From NCBI GenBank assembly GCA_020062665.1, contig JAGUVW010000029.1:1-64000 (forward strand): DNA of 64,000 nt. The letters are read 5' to 3'. Positions 1-8,389 of the stretch are shown here, one piece after another (within the stretch, counting starts at the first letter, position 1; each line of letters begins with the position of its first letter). The notes under the pieces are model-generated. The model had not been told where the DNA came from. It did not search any database and worked only from the letters and a program-made list of their open reading frames with translations. The translations under genes were made by a program, and so were the position numbers. Source of the DNA: Pseudomonadales bacterium (lineage in GTDB: Bacteria; Pseudomonadota; Gammaproteobacteria; Pseudomonadales; Ketobacteraceae).

Positions 1-309
1 GCCACCGGACACGCCGATCAGGCTCGGGTCGGCCAGCGGGTTGCGGAACAGCCCCTGCACCAGCGCGCCGGACAAGGCCAGCGCCGCCCCCACCAGCGCG
101 CTCAGAACCACCCGCGGCAGACGGATCTGCCAGATCACCAGATCCGCCATGGAACCGCTGGATTCATGGCCCTGCAGATGAGTCGAGATCACCGCCAGCA
201 CCTCTGCCAGCGGTACATGCACCGTCCCCAGCATCAAGCCGGCCAGCAGCGCGCACACCAGCAGCGCAGACAGCAGCAGCACAAGCAGTTGGGGACGTCG
301 ATGCAGCAT
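1..309 (-). CDS. FecCD/BtuC-type ABC transporter permease, N-terminal part (runs off window)
   Basis: Reading leftwards from ATG at 309-307, the 103 visible codons give a hydrophobic first helix ([17 protein letters not shown]) and then the family signature around residues 65-103: [40 protein letters not shown]. That signature is diagnostic for the permeases of iron-siderophore, haem and cobalamin importers (FecCD, BtuC, HemU). The protein would normally be about 330-350 aa, so two thirds lie outside the window. No good Shine-Dalgarno precedes this ATG. An intrinsic terminator and a Fur-box promoter lie directly upstream, which favours an iron or haem substrate over cobalamin, but the substrate cannot be fixed from this fragment. 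Confidence 0.88.
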   Translation of the reverse strand, partial: MLHRRPQLLVLLLSALLVCALLAGLMLGTVHVPLAEVLAVISTHLQGHESSGSMADLVIWQIRLPRVVLSALVGAALALSGALVQGLFRNPLADPSLIGVSGG

Positions 310-363
310 GAGGAAGGAGCCCAGGGGAAACGTGCCGGTATTATAGAGAGGCCTATTCGCCAG

Positions 364-394
364 CGGAAAAGAAAAAGCCGGGGCAAGCCCCGGC
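364..394 (-). terminator. Intrinsic terminator (or attenuator) ahead of the FecCD permease
   Basis: On the minus strand an 8-bp perfect GC-rich stem (377-384 pairs with 387-394, two-base centre) is followed by CTTTTTCTTTT. It lies about 170 nt downstream of the Fur-box promoter and about 55 nt before the FecCD start codon, so it either ends a short independent RNA or attenuates entry into the transporter gene. Confidence 0.8.
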
Positions 395-538
395 AAATGC
401 ACCATGTGTTAACTGAACCGTGTGACCGGCACCCTGGGAGGTTCTCCGTCCCACCGACAACAGCCAGGTGTAGAGAGAGGAGAGAGAGGGGCCATAGCCG
501 CCATCTGCAGGCTGGAGAACCGTTGCACCCGTCACACG
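365..538 (-). ncRNA. Candidate Fur-controlled small RNA or leader transcript (~170 nt)
   Basis: The stretch between the Fur-box promoter (545-573) and the terminator (364-394) could give an RNA of about 170 nt. It contains two nested complementary pairs: GTGTGAC near its 5' end with GTCACAC about 100 nt later, and GGTTCTCC with GGAGAACC inside them. Pairing of both would form a long closing stem around a C/U-rich loop (CCCTCTCTCTCCTCTCTC). A 31-codon frame from ATG at 504-502 stops before the terminator. A 60-codon frame from GTG at 535 runs through the terminator and so is unlikely to be a normal gene. A regulatory RNA, a leader peptide or an attenuator are all possible; I do not recognise a known family. 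Confidence 0.45.
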
Positions 539-544
539 AGATTA

Positions 545-573
545 ATAGTAATGATTCTCATTTTCCGATGCAA
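545..573 (-). promoter_or_regulatory. Fur-box promoter reading leftwards
   Basis: On the minus strand a -35 TTGCAT (573-568) and a -10 TACTAT (550-545) are 17 bp apart. The spacer and -10 hold AATGAGAATCATTACTATT, which matches the Fur operator consensus well (GATAATGATAATCATTATC). This placement means iron-loaded Fur would block RNA polymerase. It drives the short transcript and probably the FecCD transporter. Confidence 0.72.
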
Positions 574-686
574 CACTTTTTTGATTGCTCTATCGTATAC
601 AGTTGGTTTACTGGCCGCCGCCAAAACCGGTATTCTTGGAGCGGCCATTTTCCACCCACCGGCTCATCCATCAGTAGGGCTTTCCC

Positions 687-1001
687 ATGACCACCCTTTG
701 CCACATCAACGACATCGAAGACGACGCGGCCAAGAGTTTCGAAATCGACGACCGCGTGATCTTCGCCGTGAAAAAATTCGGAAAAATCCATATCTACGTG
801 AACTCCTGTCCGCACATTGGCATTCCGCTGGAATTCCTGCCGGATGATTTTCTCGACAACGACAAGCGCTACATCCTCTGCGCCAACCACGGTGCGCTGT
901 TTGAAATCGACAACGGCGACTGCATATCAGGCCCCTGCGTCGGCCAGGCGCTGGAGGCCGTGCCCTTCACCATCGAAGACGGCGTGATCCGTCTGGCTTG
1001 A
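687..1001 (+). CDS. Small Rieske [2Fe-2S] domain protein
   Basis: A 104-aa single-domain Rieske protein. The two cluster-binding loops are complete: CPHIGIPLEF at about residues 41-50 and CANHGALFEIDNGDCISGPC at about 68-87, giving the Cys-X-His and Cys-X2-His ligands. The arrangement is like that of NirD-type or ferredoxin-like Rieske proteins that pass electrons to a partner oxygenase or reductase. No signal peptide is seen, so it should be cytoplasmic. No partner enzyme is adjacent. It is followed after 43 bp by a methyltransferase gene in the same direction, probably co-transcribed. The ATG at 687 has only a weak upstream ribosome site (TAGGGC), but no better start exists. Confidence 0.85.
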   Translation: MTTLCHINDIEDDAAKSFEIDDRVIFAVKKFGKIHIYVNSCPHIGIPLEFLPDDFLDNDKRYILCANHGALFEIDNGDCISGPCVGQALEAVPFTIEDGVIRLA

Positions 1002-1044
1002 GTTTTCATTTTGATTTTTGTTGGCTGACCAAGAGGGGAATTCC

Positions 1045-1890
1045 ATGGACACATCCGGCATCAGCTTCACCGCGCTTTATACCGGCCAGGTCTGGTATCA
1101 GAACGGCATGTCGGCGCGCTTTTTTACCTCCAACCGCGGCCATCTGATGTACCGCGCCCTGCAGCCGGTGAACCTGGTGGGCAAACGGCTGATGGGATTG
1201 GATCTGCAGGAAATCCTGCTGCAGCGTCACCGCATCATCGATCACCGCATCGAACACCTGATTCGCGAGGAAGGCGTGGCGCAGATTCTGGAAATCGCCT
1301 GCGGCCTGTCGCCCCGTGGTTACAAGTTTTCGCGCAAGCATCCGGCGCTGCATTACGTGGAGGCAGATCTGCCGGGCATGGCCAGTCGCAAGCAGGCGCT
1401 GCTGCTGCAACACAAGGGCTTTGGGCCGAATCATAAGGTGGTGGATTGCAACATCCTCGCCTCGGGCGAACCCGACGGCCTGGACTATGTGTTAAAAGAA
1501 GTGCTCGATCCCGCCCTGCCCACCATCATCATTACCGAAGGGCTGGTGAATTATTTCGACCTGCCGACGATCTCGGGTTTCTGGCGGCGGCTGGCGGCGC
1601 TGGGTCAGGTGTTTCCCAAAGCCTGGTACCTCACGGACCTGTTTCCCGATGTCCCAGCCGGCCCCAGCCGGCCACTGATTAAAGCCGCGCAGAAAGCCCT
1701 GGGAATTGCCACCGGCGCCAAAGTGAATTTGCATTTCAGCAACACCGCGAGCATCGAGCAGGGCTTTTCCCGTTGCGGCTTCCAGCAGGTTACCGTGCAC
1801 AAGCCAGAACAGTTTGCCGACATCGCGCCGCCCCACGGTGCCAGCTACGTGCGCGTCGTCGAGGCGCGAGTCCCACACGCTTCCCGTTAG
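1045..1890 (+). CDS. Class I SAM-dependent methyltransferase, LCM/PPM1-like
   Basis: A 281-aa protein resembling the leucine carboxyl methyltransferase family (PPM1/Tcm methyltransferases). Typical pieces are SARFFTSNRGHLMYRAL near residue 20, the SAM-binding stretch QILEIACGLSPRGYKFS near 80-97, and YVEADLPGMASRKQ, an acidic motif II. A later ITEGLVNYF segment matches the family's motif after the core sheet. ATG 1045 is chosen because AGAGGGGAA sits just upstream; an upstream in-frame TTG at 1018 lacks such a site. The substrate is unknown. Bacterial members often act on small molecules or polyketides rather than proteins. Confidence 0.8.
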   Translation: MDTSGISFTALYTGQVWYQNGMSARFFTSNRGHLMYRALQPVNLVGKRLMGLDLQEILLQRHRIIDHRIEHLIREEGVAQILEIACGLSPRGYKFSRKHPALHYVEADLPGMASRKQALLLQHKGFGPNHKVVDCNILASGEPDGLDYVLKEVLDPALPTIIITEGLVNYFDLPTISGFWRRLAALGQVFPKAWYLTDLFPDVPAGPSRPLIKAAQKALGIATGAKVNLHFSNTASIEQGFSRCGFQQVTVHKPEQFADIAPPHGASYVRVVEARVPHASR

Positions 1891-2216
1891 CATTCCTCCT
1901 TCGCATTCGCCCCACCACAGTGCATAGACCGCCTTCCAGGTGCCGCGTCCAGACGCTGCACCACTTTCGCACGCGCTGACAGCCCGATCTTTTTGCACCA
2001 CTGAAGATCCAGCGCACCACGTTTTTGCTCATTTTTGGCGTCATCCCCCACGCACCACCCCGCTCCAACTCGGCGCATTTCGGTTCTTCAGCGTATTTTT
2101 CTGCGCCATCAAAGTGCCAAGTTCGCAAAAGCACGGAAAAAACCGCACCAAAAATCCTTGGCATGCTTCTTGATATTGTCTGGTTACGGGCACGCCAACC
2201 AATGACGAGGATGTAC
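1891..2216 (+). other. Intergenic region upstream of the nitrate transporter
   Basis: This 326-bp gap shows no convincing gene. It holds several C-rich GCACCA-type half-sites (for example TTTTTGCACCACTG near 1990 and AACCGCACCAAAAAT near 2141) that resemble halves of NtrC operators (TGCAC-N5-GGTGCA), and a sigma-54-like element near its end. This suggests nitrogen control of nrtABD, but no full NtrC palindrome was found. Confidence 0.4.
2159..2174 (+). promoter_or_regulatory. Candidate sigma-54 (RpoN) promoter of nrtABD
   Basis: TGGCATGCTTCTTGAT matches the sigma-54 consensus TGGCAYR-N4-TTGCW in order and spacing. The -24 GG is intact; the -12 GC is GA here. It ends 43 bp before the nrtA start codon. 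NtrC/RpoN control of nitrate uptake operons is established in proteobacteria; its use here is inferred. Confidence 0.5.
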
Positions 2217-3614
2217 ATGAAAACGCACCGTTCTAAATTCCGCTGGATATCACGCAACTGGATCAAGAAAGTGGCCGCCGCTGTTTCAGCCGCCACCGTA
2301 GTGTTGGCAAGCAGCAGCGCCAATGCTGTAGGCGATCCGGAAAAGTGGGAACTGAAATTCGGCTTTATCAAACTGACCGACATGGTGCCGCTGGCAATCG
2401 CCTATGAGAAAGGCTACTTCGAAGACGAAGGCCTGTACGTGACGCTGGAAGCACAAGCCAACTGGAAAGTATTGTTCGATCGCGTAGTTTCCGGCGAACT
2501 GGATGGCGCGCACATGCTGGCGGCCATGCCCGCAGGTGCCGCCACAGGTGTCATTACCAAATCTGAAGTGATCTCACCGTTCACGTTGTCCTATAACGGC
2601 GCTGGCATTACCGTGTCGAATGCCGTGTGGGAAGAAATGAAAAAATCCGTGCCGATGGAAAATGGGAAGCCAGTGCATCCCATTAGCGCTTCATCGCTGA
2701 AACCGGTGCTGGAGTCGTACAAAAAAGCCGGCAAGAATTTCAACCTGGGCATGACATTCCCGGTGGGAACCCACAACTATCACGAGCGCTACTGGCTGGC
2801 AGCCGGTGGCATTCATCCCGGTTTCTACGCGCCGGAAAAAGGTGACAACACCGGCTCCATCGGTGCCGAAGCACTGCTGTCGGTAGTACCGCCACCACAA
2901 ATGGTACCCACCATGGAAGCCGGCACCACCGTCGGTTATTGCGTGGGTGAACCCTGGAACCAGCAGGCGGTGACCAAGGGCCTGGGCGTACCGGTCATCA
3001 CCAGCGAAAACATCTGGGTGGATGGTGCCGACAAAGTCTTCGGTGTCACCAAATCCTTCTACGACAAATATCCCAACACCACCATTCGCACAGTGAAAGC
3101 ACTGATCCGCGCATCGGCCTGGCTGGACGCCAACGACAACGCCAACCGCCCGGAGGCCGTGAAAATAATTTCCCGTCCAGTGTATGTAGGCGCAGATGAA
3201 AAAGTCATCGCCAACAGCATGACCGGCACCTTCGAATTTGAAAAGGGTGACGTGCGCCCGGTGCCCGACTTCAACAAGTTCTTCCGTGGTCAGTATGGCA
3301 TTCCGTACTACTCCGATGTGATCTGGTGGATGACGCAGATGCGCCGTTGGGGCCACATCAGCGAACAGAAACCTGACAGCTGGTACCTGGATATCGCCAA
3401 GAAAGCCTACCGCCCTGACATCTTTGTGATTGCCGCCAAGGAACTGATTGCCGAAGGAAAAATGAAGGCCAGCGATTTTCCTGATCTGGACACTCACACC
3501 TTCATCAAACCGCCACAAAAAGGCCCGCTGGATGGCATCGAGTATGACGGCAACAAACCCAACGCCTATATCGACAGCTTCACCATCGGCCTGAAAGGCG
3601 CCGACAAACCCTGA
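2217..3614 (+). CDS. nrtA: Nitrate ABC transporter substrate-binding protein NrtA-like
   Basis: A 465-aa exported binding protein. Residues 1-37 form a signal peptide ending in SSANA, with no clear twin-arginine motif. The mature part carries the family stretch KLTDMVPLAIAYEKGYFEDEG and GAHMLAAMPAGAATG, then GMTFPVGTHNYHERYW and VGYCVGEPWNQQA, all typical of the NrtA/CmpA/NasF group that binds nitrate, nitrite or bicarbonate. Neighbours nrtB and nrtD make nitrate the likely ligand. ATG 2217 is preferred over ATG 2211 because GACGAGG lies 6 nt before it. An upstream extension to 2025 would remove the signal peptide from the N-terminus and is rejected. Confidence 0.92.
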   Translation: MKTHRSKFRWISRNWIKKVAAAVSAATVVLASSSANAVGDPEKWELKFGFIKLTDMVPLAIAYEKGYFEDEGLYVTLEAQANWKVLFDRVVSGELDGAHMLAAMPAGAATGVITKSEVISPFTLSYNGAGITVSNAVWEEMKKSVPMENGKPVHPISASSLKPVLESYKKAGKNFNLGMTFPVGTHNYHERYWLAAGGIHPGFYAPEKGDNTGSIGAEALLSVVPPPQMVPTMEAGTTVGYCVGEPWNQQAVTKGLGVPVITSENIWVDGADKVFGVTKSFYDKYPNTTIRTVKALIRASAWLDANDNANRPEAVKIISRPVYVGADEKVIANSMTGTFEFEKGDVRPVPDFNKFFRGQYGIPYYSDVIWWMTQMRRWGHISEQKPDSWYLDIAKKAYRPDIFVIAAKELIAEGKMKASDFPDLDTHTFIKPPQKGPLDGIEYDGNKPNAYIDSFTIGLKGADKP

Positions 3615-3690
3615 TCCACAACGTAACACCGTGGCTGGCACCTGCATGCGCCAGCCACGACAGCAAAACCCACCCACGGAGGTATGAGTC

Positions 3691-4680
3691 ATGGCTGTAT
3701 CCATCCCGAGTATCAAGATTGCGGGACTGCCCGCAACCAGCGTTGGTGCGCTGGCGGAAAAAATCCTGCGTGTGGTGGGCTTGCCGCTGGCGGGAATCGC
3801 AATGTTCCTGCTGATCTGGCATGTAGGCGCGAACAACATCGAAACCTCGCTGGGTAAATTTCCCGGCCCGGCACAGGTGCTGACGCAAACCCAGGGCCTG
3901 ATCGTGGAATTCCAGGAAGAAAAACAGCGTGAGGCGGATTTTTACGCGCGCCAGGAACAACGCAACGCTGCCATGCTGGAAAAAGATCCCGACTATAAAC
4001 CGCTGATCCGTCCTTACCCTGGCAAACCCATGTTCTTTCACCAGATCTTCACCAGTCTGAAAACCGTGTTCTCGGGATTTTTCCTGGCGGCACTGGTAGC
4101 GATTCCGCTGGGCATTGCGATCGGCCTGAGTGGTGCGCTCTACAACGCGGTCAACCCGATCATCCAGCTGTTCAAGCCGGTATCACCGCTGGCCTGGTTG
4201 CCGCTGGTAACGATCGTTGTGAGCTCCATCTACGTCAACGTGCACCCGGAAATTCCCAAGTCCTACGTGACCTCGGCCTTTACCGTCATGCTCTGCTGCC
4301 TGTGGCCCACCGTGCTGAATACAGCAGTGGGTGTAGCATCGGTGAGCTCCGATCTGAACAACGTGAGCAAGGTGCTGCGCCTGAACTGGATTCGCCATGT
4401 GCGCATCATCGTGCTGCCGGCGGCTGTGCCAATGATCTTCACCGGCTTGCGTCTGTCACTCAGCACAGCCTGGATGGTATTGATCGCGGCGGAAATGCTG
4501 TCGCAGAACCCGGGCCTGGGCAAATTCGTGTGGGATGAATTCCAGAATGGCAGCTCCGATTCCCTGGGCCGCATCATGGTGGCCGTACTCACCATCGGCC
4601 TGATCGGTTATCTGCTGGATCGCGGCATGCTGATGCTGCAACGCAAAGTGTCCTGGGACAAACAGGCCATCACCCGCTGA
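3691..4680 (+). CDS. nrtB: Nitrate ABC transporter permease NrtB-like
   Basis: A 329-aa inner-membrane permease. One helix at about 28-47 is followed by a hydrophilic segment rich in charged residues (EFQEEKQREADFYARQEQR), then the transport domain with helices from about residue 115. The ATPase-contact EAA-like loop is visible as ASVSSDLNNVSKVLRLNWIRHV followed by IVLPAAVPMIFTGLRLSL. The C-terminal AEMLSQNPGLGKFVWDEFQNGS is characteristic of NrtB/SsuC/TauC permeases. A strong CACGGAGGT ribosome site precedes ATG 3691. It lies 76 bp after nrtA and 31 bp before nrtD in one operon. Confidence 0.92.
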   Translation: MAVSIPSIKIAGLPATSVGALAEKILRVVGLPLAGIAMFLLIWHVGANNIETSLGKFPGPAQVLTQTQGLIVEFQEEKQREADFYARQEQRNAAMLEKDPDYKPLIRPYPGKPMFFHQIFTSLKTVFSGFFLAALVAIPLGIAIGLSGALYNAVNPIIQLFKPVSPLAWLPLVTIVVSSIYVNVHPEIPKSYVTSAFTVMLCCLWPTVLNTAVGVASVSSDLNNVSKVLRLNWIRHVRIIVLPAAVPMIFTGLRLSLSTAWMVLIAAEMLSQNPGLGKFVWDEFQNGSSDSLGRIMVAVLTIGLIGYLLDRGMLMLQRKVSWDKQAITR

Positions 4681-4711
4681 TCCGCCACCCTTTTCGAACG
4701 AGGAACGAAGT

Positions 4712-5572
4712 ATGAAAACCCTGCTTGAACTGACCCAGGTCGGCATCGAATTCAAAACCCCGAAAGGCTCTTTCAAAGCGCTGGAAAACGTTAACCTGAA
4801 AGTGGCAGATGGCGAATTCGTTTCGCTGATCGGCCACTCCGGCTGCGGCAAATCCACTGTGTTGAACATCGTGGCGGGCCTGCTGCAAGCCACCACCGGC
4901 GGTGTATTGCTGAGCGGACGCGAAGTGACTGAACCCGGCCCCGAGCGCGCAGTGGTGTTCCAGAACCATTCCCTGCTGCCCTGGCTGTCCGCGTACGAGA
5001 ACGTCGAGATCGCGGTGAAGGAAGTATTTCGCGGCAAGAAGTCCCGCGCCGAGATGAAAGAGTGGATCGAGCACAATCTGGAGCTGGTGCACATGAGTCA
5101 CGCGCTGCACCGTCTGCCCCACGAAATTTCCGGCGGCATGAAGCAGCGGGTAGGTATTGCCCGCGCGCTGGCCATGGAACCTCAGGTGCTGCTGATGGAT
5201 GAACCGTTCGGCGCACTGGACGCACTTACCCGCGCCCACCTGCAGGACTCGCTGATGGAAATCCAGAAGACCCTGAAGAACACCGTTATCATGATCACCC
5301 ACGATGTGGATGAAGCGGTGCTACTGTCCGATCGCATCGTGATGATGACCAATGGCCCTGCCGCCACCATCGGCGAAATTCTGGAGATCGATCTGCCGCG
5401 CCCGCGCAACCGGCTGGAACTGGCCGACGACGCCCACTACAACCATTGGCGCCACGAAGTGCTGGCTTTCCTCTATGAAAAACAGCGCAAGGTGGAGGAC
5501 TTTGCCCAGCACGCCAAAAAAAAGAACGACACCAAAACTGAAAAAACGCCACGCATGAAGGTGGTTTCCTGA
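4712..5572 (+). CDS. nrtD: Nitrate ABC transporter ATP-binding protein NrtD-like
   Basis: A 286-aa cytoplasmic ATPase that energises NrtAB. All motifs are present: Walker A GHSGCGKST (about residues 42-50), Q-loop VFQNHSLLPWLS, signature SGGMKQR (about 138-144), Walker B VLLMDEPFGALDAL and the switch histidine in MITHDVDEA. The single nucleotide-binding domain matches NrtD; there is no fused NrtA-like domain as in cyanobacterial NrtC. The C-terminus ends in a basic tail (HAKKKNDTKTEKTPR). GAGGAACGA precedes the ATG. Confidence 0.92.
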   Translation: MKTLLELTQVGIEFKTPKGSFKALENVNLKVADGEFVSLIGHSGCGKSTVLNIVAGLLQATTGGVLLSGREVTEPGPERAVVFQNHSLLPWLSAYENVEIAVKEVFRGKKSRAEMKEWIEHNLELVHMSHALHRLPHEISGGMKQRVGIARALAMEPQVLLMDEPFGALDALTRAHLQDSLMEIQKTLKNTVIMITHDVDEAVLLSDRIVMMTNGPAATIGEILEIDLPRPRNRLELADDAHYNHWRHEVLAFLYEKQRKVEDFAQHAKKKNDTKTEKTPRMKVVS

Positions 5573-5573
5573 T

Positions 5574-5629
5574 TTCACGACGACTGCTTCACGACGACTG
5601 TTTCACGACGACTGCTTAACGACGACCGA
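5574..5629 (+). repeat. Four tandem copies of a 14-bp repeat
   Basis: Directly after the nrtD stop, TTCACGACGACTGC (5574-5587) is repeated at 5588-5601 (last base T), 5602-5615 (exact) and 5616-5629 (TTAACGACGACCGA). The array fills most of the nrtD-porin gap. No hairpin is evident, so it looks like replication slippage, possibly affecting messenger stability. Confidence 0.9.
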
Positions 5630-5659
5630 CATCGATTGAACTGACCTTAGGAGTAGACC

Positions 5660-7003
5660 ATGTTCCCACTGAAAAAGCGGGTAGCAATACCCGCTGCCGC
5701 CCTGCTTTTGTCTCCGTTTCCTGTTGCCGCCAAAACCTTTACCGAAGCCCTGTCATCCGGCAAGGCGTTCGTCAACGAACGTCTGCGCTACGAGCACGTG
5801 GATGATGAAGCCTTCGAAAACAAAGCCGAAGCCATGACGATTCGTTCCCGCGTCGGTTATGAAACCGCGCCCTTCGCCGGCTTCACCGCACTGATCGAGT
5901 TCGAGGATGTGCATGCCCTGGGCGGCATGGATACTTATCAGCTGCCGCCACCGCCGGTTCCCGGCGCACTGGGTGATGCAGTGATCGCCGATCCGGAAGT
6001 CACCGAACTGAATCGCGCCCAGCTGCGCTATCGCGGCGTCTCGCGTCTGGATCTGATCCTGGGCCGCCAGCGCATCATGTACGACAACCAGCGCTTCGTG
6101 GGCAACGTGGGTTTCCGCCAGGATGAGCAGGTGTTCGATGCTTTCACCGCGGTGTACACCGGCATTCCGGATTTCACCCTGTCTTACGCATACATCGATC
6201 GCGTGTACGGCATTACCGATGTGTTCGATGCCGACACCAGCGACAATCTGTTCAACATTGCCTACAACGGCTTCACCATCGGCAAGATCAGTCTGTACGC
6301 GTATAACCTGAAAAGTGAAGAAGATCTGCTGACGCAAAATACACTGCTCAACCCGGGCCTGCGCTTCAAGTCCATGGAAACCTATGGTGCGCGTTTTGAC
6401 GGTGGCTACATCCTGCCCACCACCGTGCCGCTGCGTCTGCTCTACCGCGCCGAATACGCAGAACAGAAAACCGAGCGCCTGCAGAACGTGGACACCACCT
6501 TCAAAACCGATTACGCGCTGGCAGAGTTCGGCGTGGCCTGGACGTTCGGTGGCGGTGCCTATGCGCTGATTCCGGTGATCGGCAATGAAATCCTAGGTGC
6601 AGACGACAGTAACCGCGTTGGCAACACCAACACCCGCCTGTATGCGTTCCAGACGCCGTATGCCACCAAGCACGCTTTCAACGGCTGGGTGGATCAGTTC
6701 CTGGTGACGCCGGATCAGGGCCTGAACGACAAGTACATCACCATCGCGCTGGATCTGAACGCATGGGCCACCAAGATTCTGTTCCAATACCACGAATATG
6801 AATCCGACGTGGAATCCCTGCCCCTGGGCAAGAAGCTGGACATGGGCGAGGAAAGCGGCGTGCAGATCATCAAGACCCTGGGGCCGAACTGGACGATCGG
6901 CGCCAAGTACGGCGACTACAAACAGCCCAGCGCGGAATTCACCACCGGCAACAGCCGTCGCAACGCGGATAAGGCCTGGATCTGGGCGGAACTGAATTTC
7001 TGA
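5660..7003 (+). CDS. Outer-membrane porin, alginate-export (AlgE)-like beta-barrel
   Basis: A 447-aa protein with a signal peptide (residues 1-24, ending PVAA) and an alternating-hydrophobic barrel ending in a C-terminal aromatic residue (WIWAELNF), as outer-membrane proteins do. The stretch LNRAQLRYRGVSRLDLILGRQRIMYDNQRFVGNVGFRQDEQVFDA is typical of the alginate_exp porin family. Its place as the last gene of the nitrate importer operon suggests that it carries nitrate or a similar anion across the outer membrane. A TAGGAG ribosome site and a strong terminator at 7031-7066 bracket it. Confidence 0.85.
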   Translation: MFPLKKRVAIPAAALLLSPFPVAAKTFTEALSSGKAFVNERLRYEHVDDEAFENKAEAMTIRSRVGYETAPFAGFTALIEFEDVHALGGMDTYQLPPPPVPGALGDAVIADPEVTELNRAQLRYRGVSRLDLILGRQRIMYDNQRFVGNVGFRQDEQVFDAFTAVYTGIPDFTLSYAYIDRVYGITDVFDADTSDNLFNIAYNGFTIGKISLYAYNLKSEEDLLTQNTLLNPGLRFKSMETYGARFDGGYILPTTVPLRLLYRAEYAEQKTERLQNVDTTFKTDYALAEFGVAWTFGGGAYALIPVIGNEILGADDSNRVGNTNTRLYAFQTPYATKHAFNGWVDQFLVTPDQGLNDKYITIALDLNAWATKILFQYHEYESDVESLPLGKKLDMGEESGVQIIKTLGPNWTIGAKYGDYKQPSAEFTTGNSRRNADKAWIWAELNF

Positions 7004-7030
7004 TTCGCAAAAAACATTTGCGCTTTGCTA

Positions 7031-7066
7031 CTGGCGGAAATCCGTGAACGGTTCCGCCAGTTTTTT
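7031..7066 (+). terminator. Intrinsic terminator of the nrtABD-porin operon
   Basis: A 9-bp perfect stem, CTGGCGGAA (7031-7039) with TTCCGCCAG (7052-7060), is followed directly by six T. The opposite strand has no U-run, so it acts on the plus-strand operon only. Confidence 0.9.
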
Positions 7067-8235
7067 CAGGGTCGCAACCAGGTGCTGCCAAACACAAAAT
7101 AGATCACCGGATCATCCGGCCCAAACGCCAGATCCATCCCCATGTGCAATCCATACTTGCGCGCCATCAGATAGCGGAATCCGGCTCCCCCTGCAGTTAC
7201 CGACGTTTCATCATCCCCGCGATCACCGTCACTGCGCACCGTTCCCGCGCCACCGAATGCCACCGCGCTGAAACGCGGATGAAACTGCCAGCGCACTTCC
7301 AGCTCCGTCTCGGCGACCTGTTCGCCCTGATACGCCAGCGCCTGCACACCACGCAGCCACACAAACGGGCGCAGGAAAAATGGCGTGGCATCACTACTGG
7401 CTTTGAGCCCGCCACGGGCAGCCACATACCACTCGGAGGACAGCGGCTGAAACCACATGCCGAGCAACGTCGCCGTTTCGAAATCCCGACTGCTGCCCAG
7501 GCTTTCCCGATAGAGCGGCACAGAAAGATCCAGATACCAGCCCTGGGTCGGTGTGAAGAAATTGTTGCGCTTGTCCACCGACAGCGTCGGTGTCAGTGCA
7601 CCCAGTTCCAGTTCCCGATCATCTTCCGGTATCAGGCCCAGGCGTCGATCCCGTTCGGATTCCAGCGTGATTTCCGTTTTCGCCGTCAGATAGCGCAGGC
7701 CGGCGAACCAGCCGCTGTCCAGCAACCGGTAGCTGCCGCCAAAGACACCACCGGTCTCGCCAATGGAATAGTTCACCCCGTCGCCCGGATTGTGCTGGCC
7801 ACCCAGGCCGAAAAATTCCAGATTCACATCCATGTTGGCCACACCCACCAGCGTGCGCAGCCGGCCATCCATCCAGGAACCCAGGTGGCCGGCAAACTGG
7901 CCTTCGCTGCCGTTCTCGGTCGCCATGCCACCCACCATCGCAATGTCGGGCCGCACGTATTGTCCGTTCTGGTCGGGGGCATTGCGGTCGATAAAGACCA
8001 GCGCAGCCGCTGCACCATAACCCACCGCCGGCTCGGTGATGGGCGCCAGGAACGGCATGAAACCATACGCCGTATCGAGAAATTCACTTGCATCCAGCCA
8101 GCCGTCCGCATCCATGAGTGAAACCTCCTCAGCCAGTGCCGCCACTGGCAACAGTGTCGGCAGACACAGCAGTGGCCACAGGCAAGCCGCCTTGAACACC
8201 CGCACCTGTGGGATTAGAAACTGAAAAGGCTTCAT
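7066..8235 (-). CDS. BamA/TamA-type (Omp85 surface-antigen domain) outer-membrane protein
   Basis: A 389-aa protein with a signal peptide (LLCLPTLLPVAALA, cut near residue 31) and a 16-strand-type barrel resembling the bacterial surface antigen domain of Omp85 proteins. Supporting pieces are LTPTLSVDKRNNFFTPTQGWYLDLSVPLYRESLGSSRDFE in the middle and the C-terminal YFVFGSTWLRP. It lacks POTRA domains, so it is a stand-alone barrel and not BamA itself. ATG 8235 is chosen because AAGGA lies 7 nt upstream and it places the signal peptide at the N-terminus. It converges with the nitrate operon and faces away from 8390. Function unknown; transport or lipid/lipoprotein display are possible. Confidence 0.78.
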   Translation of the reverse strand: MKPFQFLIPQVRVFKAACLWPLLCLPTLLPVAALAEEVSLMDADGWLDASEFLDTAYGFMPFLAPITEPAVGYGAAAALVFIDRNAPDQNGQYVRPDIAMVGGMATENGSEGQFAGHLGSWMDGRLRTLVGVANMDVNLEFFGLGGQHNPGDGVNYSIGETGGVFGGSYRLLDSGWFAGLRYLTAKTEITLESERDRRLGLIPEDDRELELGALTPTLSVDKRNNFFTPTQGWYLDLSVPLYRESLGSSRDFETATLLGMWFQPLSSEWYVAARGGLKASSDATPFFLRPFVWLRGVQALAYQGEQVAETELEVRWQFHPRFSAVAFGGAGTVRSDGDRGDDETSVTAGGAGFRYLMARKYGLHMGMDLAFGPDDPVIYFVFGSTWLRP

Positions 8236-8389
8236 GATGTATCCTTGGAATGTTCGTTTAGCCAATTTATGGCAACAATGAATGGGCGGCGTGTTCCAGG
8301 TCAATGGGTCACCTGTATCCTGCGGGGATAAGATGGACACTGTGATACAGCCCTTCGCTGCAAACCTTGCAATCCGTTCTGGAGTGACT

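Noticed and set aside
353-535. 60-codon frame on the minus strand within the Fur-controlled transcript
   Set aside because: It starts with GTG and reads straight through the intrinsic terminator, with no ribosome site. Kept only as part of the candidate RNA.
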